Shown here one piece after another: positions 62,300 to 64,000 of a stretch of 64,000 nucleotides of DNA. The position numbers and the translations under genes were made by a program. The DNA comes from Alphaproteobacteria bacterium (lineage in GTDB: Bacteria > Pseudomonadota > Alphaproteobacteria > Rhodobacterales > Rhodobacteraceae): positions 62,001 to 126,000 of the forward strand of contig JAUHYC010000006.1 in NCBI GenBank assembly GCA_030426685.1. Reading direction: 5' to 3'. Numbering within the stretch: the stretch's first letter is position 1; every line of letters begins with the position of its first letter. Under the pieces are notes generated by a model. The model was not told the origin of the DNA and did not search any database. It was given only the letters and a program-made list of their open reading frames with translations.

Positions 62300-62971
62300 A
62301 TGCGCCGCACTGATCGCCTGTTCGACATCATCCAGATCCTGCGCGACGGTAAACTGCACCGCGCGCAGGACATCGCGGACCGGCTCGAGGTGTCGGTCCG
62401 CACGATCTATCGCGACATGGACACGCTTGTTGCCTCAGGCGTGCCGGTCGAGGGTGAGCGCGGCGTGGGCTACATGGTGCGCGAGCAGATCACCCTGCCC
62501 CCGCTGAACCTTACACCCGCTGAACTCAAAGCCCTGAACCTCGGAATGGCCATCGTCGCCGAGGCCGCCGACCCCGATCTCAAGACCGCCGCCGAATCCC
62601 TGGCCGACAAGATCGACGCCGTCCTGCCCACCCAGGTCGTTGCCGAAGCCGATACGTGGAAATTCGCGGTCTATCCCTTTGCCGATGCTGCGCGCGGGCT
62701 GGCGCACATGGCCCCGATCCGCTCCGCCATCAAATCCCGCCAGAAACTGCAACTGTCCTATCGCCGAATCGATGGCGTTCTGACCGAACGCACCATCCGC
62801 CCCCTGCACATGGAGTATTGGGGCCGCGTCTGGACACTGACCGCTTGGTGCGAGTTGCGTGCGGGTTTTCGCGTTTTTCGCATCGACCTGATCGAAGCGG
62901 TGTCACCTCTCCCTGAACTCTTCACCGACGAACCCGGAAAACGGCTCAGCGACTACGATCCGCAGGGGTGA
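62300..62971 (+). CDS. YafY-type HTH-WYL transcriptional regulator
   Basis: A 223-residue regulator. The N-terminal HTH_11 winged helix is MRRTDRLFDIIQILRDGKLH, then DIADRLEVSVRTIYRDMDTL. The WYL-type sensor follows from about residue 135 (PIRSAIKSRQKLQLSYRRID, then RTIRPLHMEYWGRVWTLTAW). WYL proteins often sense nucleotides or small ligands. Start ATG at 62300 is the first Met before the HTH. Likely target: the small barrel gene just upstream. Its 3' end faces repeat copy C. Confidence 0.9.
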   Translation: MRRTDRLFDIIQILRDGKLHRAQDIADRLEVSVRTIYRDMDTLVASGVPVEGERGVGYMVREQITLPPLNLTPAELKALNLGMAIVAEAADPDLKTAAESLADKIDAVLPTQVVAEADTWKFAVYPFADAARGLAHMAPIRSAIKSRQKLQLSYRRIDGVLTERTIRPLHMEYWGRVWTLTAWCELRAGFRVFRIDLIEAVSPLPELFTDEPGKRLSDYDPQG

Positions 62972-62977
62972 TCCGCT

Positions 62978-63029
62978 CTTCATCTGGCGATAAATACCTC
63001 CGCCGGAGGCATGGCCCGGAACGGGCCAT
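62978..63029 (-). repeat. Dispersed 3'-end element, copy C (hairpin plus conserved tail)
   Basis: Read leftward from the LysM/M23 gene stop: an 8-bp hairpin (63011-63018 with 63022-63029) starts 7 bp after the stop. The tail follows at 63010-62978, reading GCCTCCGGCGGAGGTATTTA and ending CCAGATGAAG. It matches copy B at most positions. It ends 6 bp from the stop of the convergent WYL regulator. Confidence 0.78.
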
Positions 63030-63036
63030 TCCCGCG

Positions 63037-64000
63037 TCACTTCAGATATGGCTCAGGATCAACGGACTCAAACCCCTGACGCACTTCAAAATGCACATAT
63101 GCGTTGTCTCCGCCCCGGAGCGAGGCGATCTTCTGCCCGCGCCGAACCCGGTCGCCCTTTTTGACCGAGATCTTGTCGACATTGGCATAGACCGTCAGCA
63201 GGTCGTTGTTGTGTTTGACCACGATGATCGGAACCTGATCGGCATCGGCCGTAATGGCCGCAACCGTTCCAGCCTCGGCGGCGGAGACCGATGAACCGGG
63301 CGCGGCAGCGATATCGATCCCTTCGTTCTTACCTTTGGCATAGGTGCGAATGATCGTCCCGCTCACCGGCAATCCAAGTGCCGAGGTTCCGGTGTTGGTC
63401 GGCGCTTCGGCGGTGACATCCGGTGCCGGAGTCGCTGCCGGTACTTTTTCATCCGGCAACGGCTGTGTCGCACTGGGCGGTGTCGGGGTTGGCGACCCCT
63501 GCCCCGGTTGCGTCACCACCGCAGCAGTCGCGGCCGGTGCAGCAGTGCGCGGTGCGGCCTGATCTTTGACCGGGATCAACAGGTACTGATCCTCACGCAC
63601 TGTAAAATCCGACCCCAGACCGTTCCATTCGGCCAGCGATTCAACCGACACCTGATACAGCCGCGAAATCGTATAGGCAGTTTCACCCCGTTTGACCTTG
63701 TGCCGGATGGGTTCCGGCCCGGCGGTGGCGGCTGCCGGAGCAGGTTGTGCCGCAGGTGCCAGCGCCGAGGTCTGAACCGAACCGTTATCCGGTGCCTCAT
63801 CAATGGCAGTTCCAGCGATGCTCGCGATATCAACATTGCTTGCCCCACCGACCGGGCGTGGCAGAGCCAGCACTTCGCCATCCCGCAGCGAGTCATTGGG
63901 TTGCAGGCCGTTGAAGCGGGCCAGCTCGGCCACGGGCATTCCAATGCGGGCAGCCACATCACCGACAGTGTCGCCCCTACGCGCCACGGCAACCTGATAA
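63037..64000 (-). CDS. LysM and M23 peptidase-domain lipoprotein-like protein, 5' end cut by window edge
   Basis: Envelope protein related to NlpD/EnvC-type activators. About 320 residues are visible and the frame runs off the right edge (YQVAVARRGDTVGDVAARIG). Two LysM modules are seen: the one at the edge (ELARFNGLQPNDSLRDGEVL) and a second, IRHKVKRGETAYTISRLYQV to YLLIPV. A Pro/Ala/Thr-rich linker follows, then the C-terminal M23 domain, GIDIAAAPGSSVSAAEAGTV, VKHNNDLLTVYANVDKISVK and AYVHFEVRQG. The first zinc-site His (GxHxGxD) reads KNEGIDIAA, so it is probably a degenerate, non-catalytic LytM domain. It lies near tat, as in related genomes. Confidence 0.9.
   Translation of the reverse strand, partial: YQVAVARRGDTVGDVAARIGMPVAELARFNGLQPNDSLRDGEVLALPRPVGGASNVDIASIAGTAIDEAPDNGSVQTSALAPAAQPAPAAATAGPEPIRHKVKRGETAYTISRLYQVSVESLAEWNGLGSDFTVREDQYLLIPVKDQAAPRTAAPAATAAVVTQPGQGSPTPTPPSATQPLPDEKVPAATPAPDVTAEAPTNTGTSALGLPVSGTIIRTYAKGKNEGIDIAAAPGSSVSAAEAGTVAAITADADQVPIIVVKHNNDLLTVYANVDKISVKKGDRVRRGQKIASLRGGDNAYVHFEVRQGFESVDPEPYLK

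Noticed and set aside
1-64000. Search for CRISPR arrays, tRNA genes, riboswitches and toxin-antitoxin or phage-defence genes
   Set aside because: No regularly spaced repeats, no T-loop/anticodon patterns, no TPP or SAM motifs and no defence-family motifs were recognised by eye. A tRNAscan or Infernal run would be decisive but could not be done.

Overview
This 64 kb window looks like ordinary chromosome of a marine alphaproteobacterium of the order Rhodobacterales, most likely the roseobacter group (Ruegeria/Phaeobacter-like). The case rests on GC-rich coding sequence, a fused ispDF gene, the gene order dusB(nifR3)-ntrB-ntrC-ntrY-ntrX followed by trkA-trkH-hfq-hflX, a tatA-tatB-tatC cluster beside a LysM/M23 peptidase, and a bdhA-patatin pair. 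Coding density is high, and many operon joints are ATGA, GTGA or TGATG overlaps. I saw no tRNA or rRNA gene, CRISPR array, prophage, integrase or intact insertion sequence.

Layout. 1-8.7 kb: M32 carboxypeptidase (last residue or two cut by the window edge), heme A synthase, TrmJ tRNA methyltransferase, a ThiE-like protein, pseudouridine catabolism (psuK-psuG), a DUF502 membrane protein, patatin lipase and 3-hydroxybutyrate dehydrogenase. 8.7-11.4 kb: a candidate small RNA, an orphan oligopeptide-type solute-binding protein and a decayed aquaporin. 11.4-18.9 kb: CsbD-like protein, XRE-cupin regulator divergent from an acyl-CoA synthetase and DsbA/FrnE pair, a Bcr/CflA exporter, a TPR/SH3 pair, then a small eroded patch holding a frameshifted AhpD-like gene and an IS5-type transposase remnant. 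18.9-28.2 kb: mfd, hemB, a SYLF lipoprotein, penicillin acylase and small dimeric-barrel/SnoaL proteins. 28.2-42.4 kb: one long leftward block, dusB-ntrBC-ntrYX, then regulator/MFS, trkAH, hfq-hflX. 42.6-48.6 kb: ispDF-pgpA-cinA, amtB, pyrE, dnaB. 49.4-52.8 kb: alr-mlaE-mlaF-(small membrane protein)-pqiA. 52.9-60 kb: a coiled-coil membrane protein, radA, cvpA, a mini zinc-finger protein, purF, a PilP-like small protein, an SDR and a DUF815 ATPase. 60-64 kb: tatABC, a small barrel protein with a WYL regulator, and a LysM/M23 peptidase that runs off the right edge.

How the genes work together. The central block links nitrogen sensing (NtrBC, NtrYX), potassium uptake (TrkAH) and post-transcriptional control (Hfq, HflX), with AmtB nearby. 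Both response regulators lack the GAFTGA loop needed for sigma-54 contact. The mlaEF/pqiA block probably concerns lipid transport between membranes but has no MCE-domain subunit here. The tat cluster would export proteins such as the twin-arginine SYLF lipoprotein at 24.2 kb.

The least ordinary signals are non-coding. One is a leftward transcription unit at 8770-8880, with a good -35/-10 pair, a stem-loop and a strong terminator but no convincing gene. The other is a hairpin-plus-tail element found three times, each starting a few bases after a stop codon (7841-7890, 59182-59231, 62978-63029). No clearly new multi-gene system was found.
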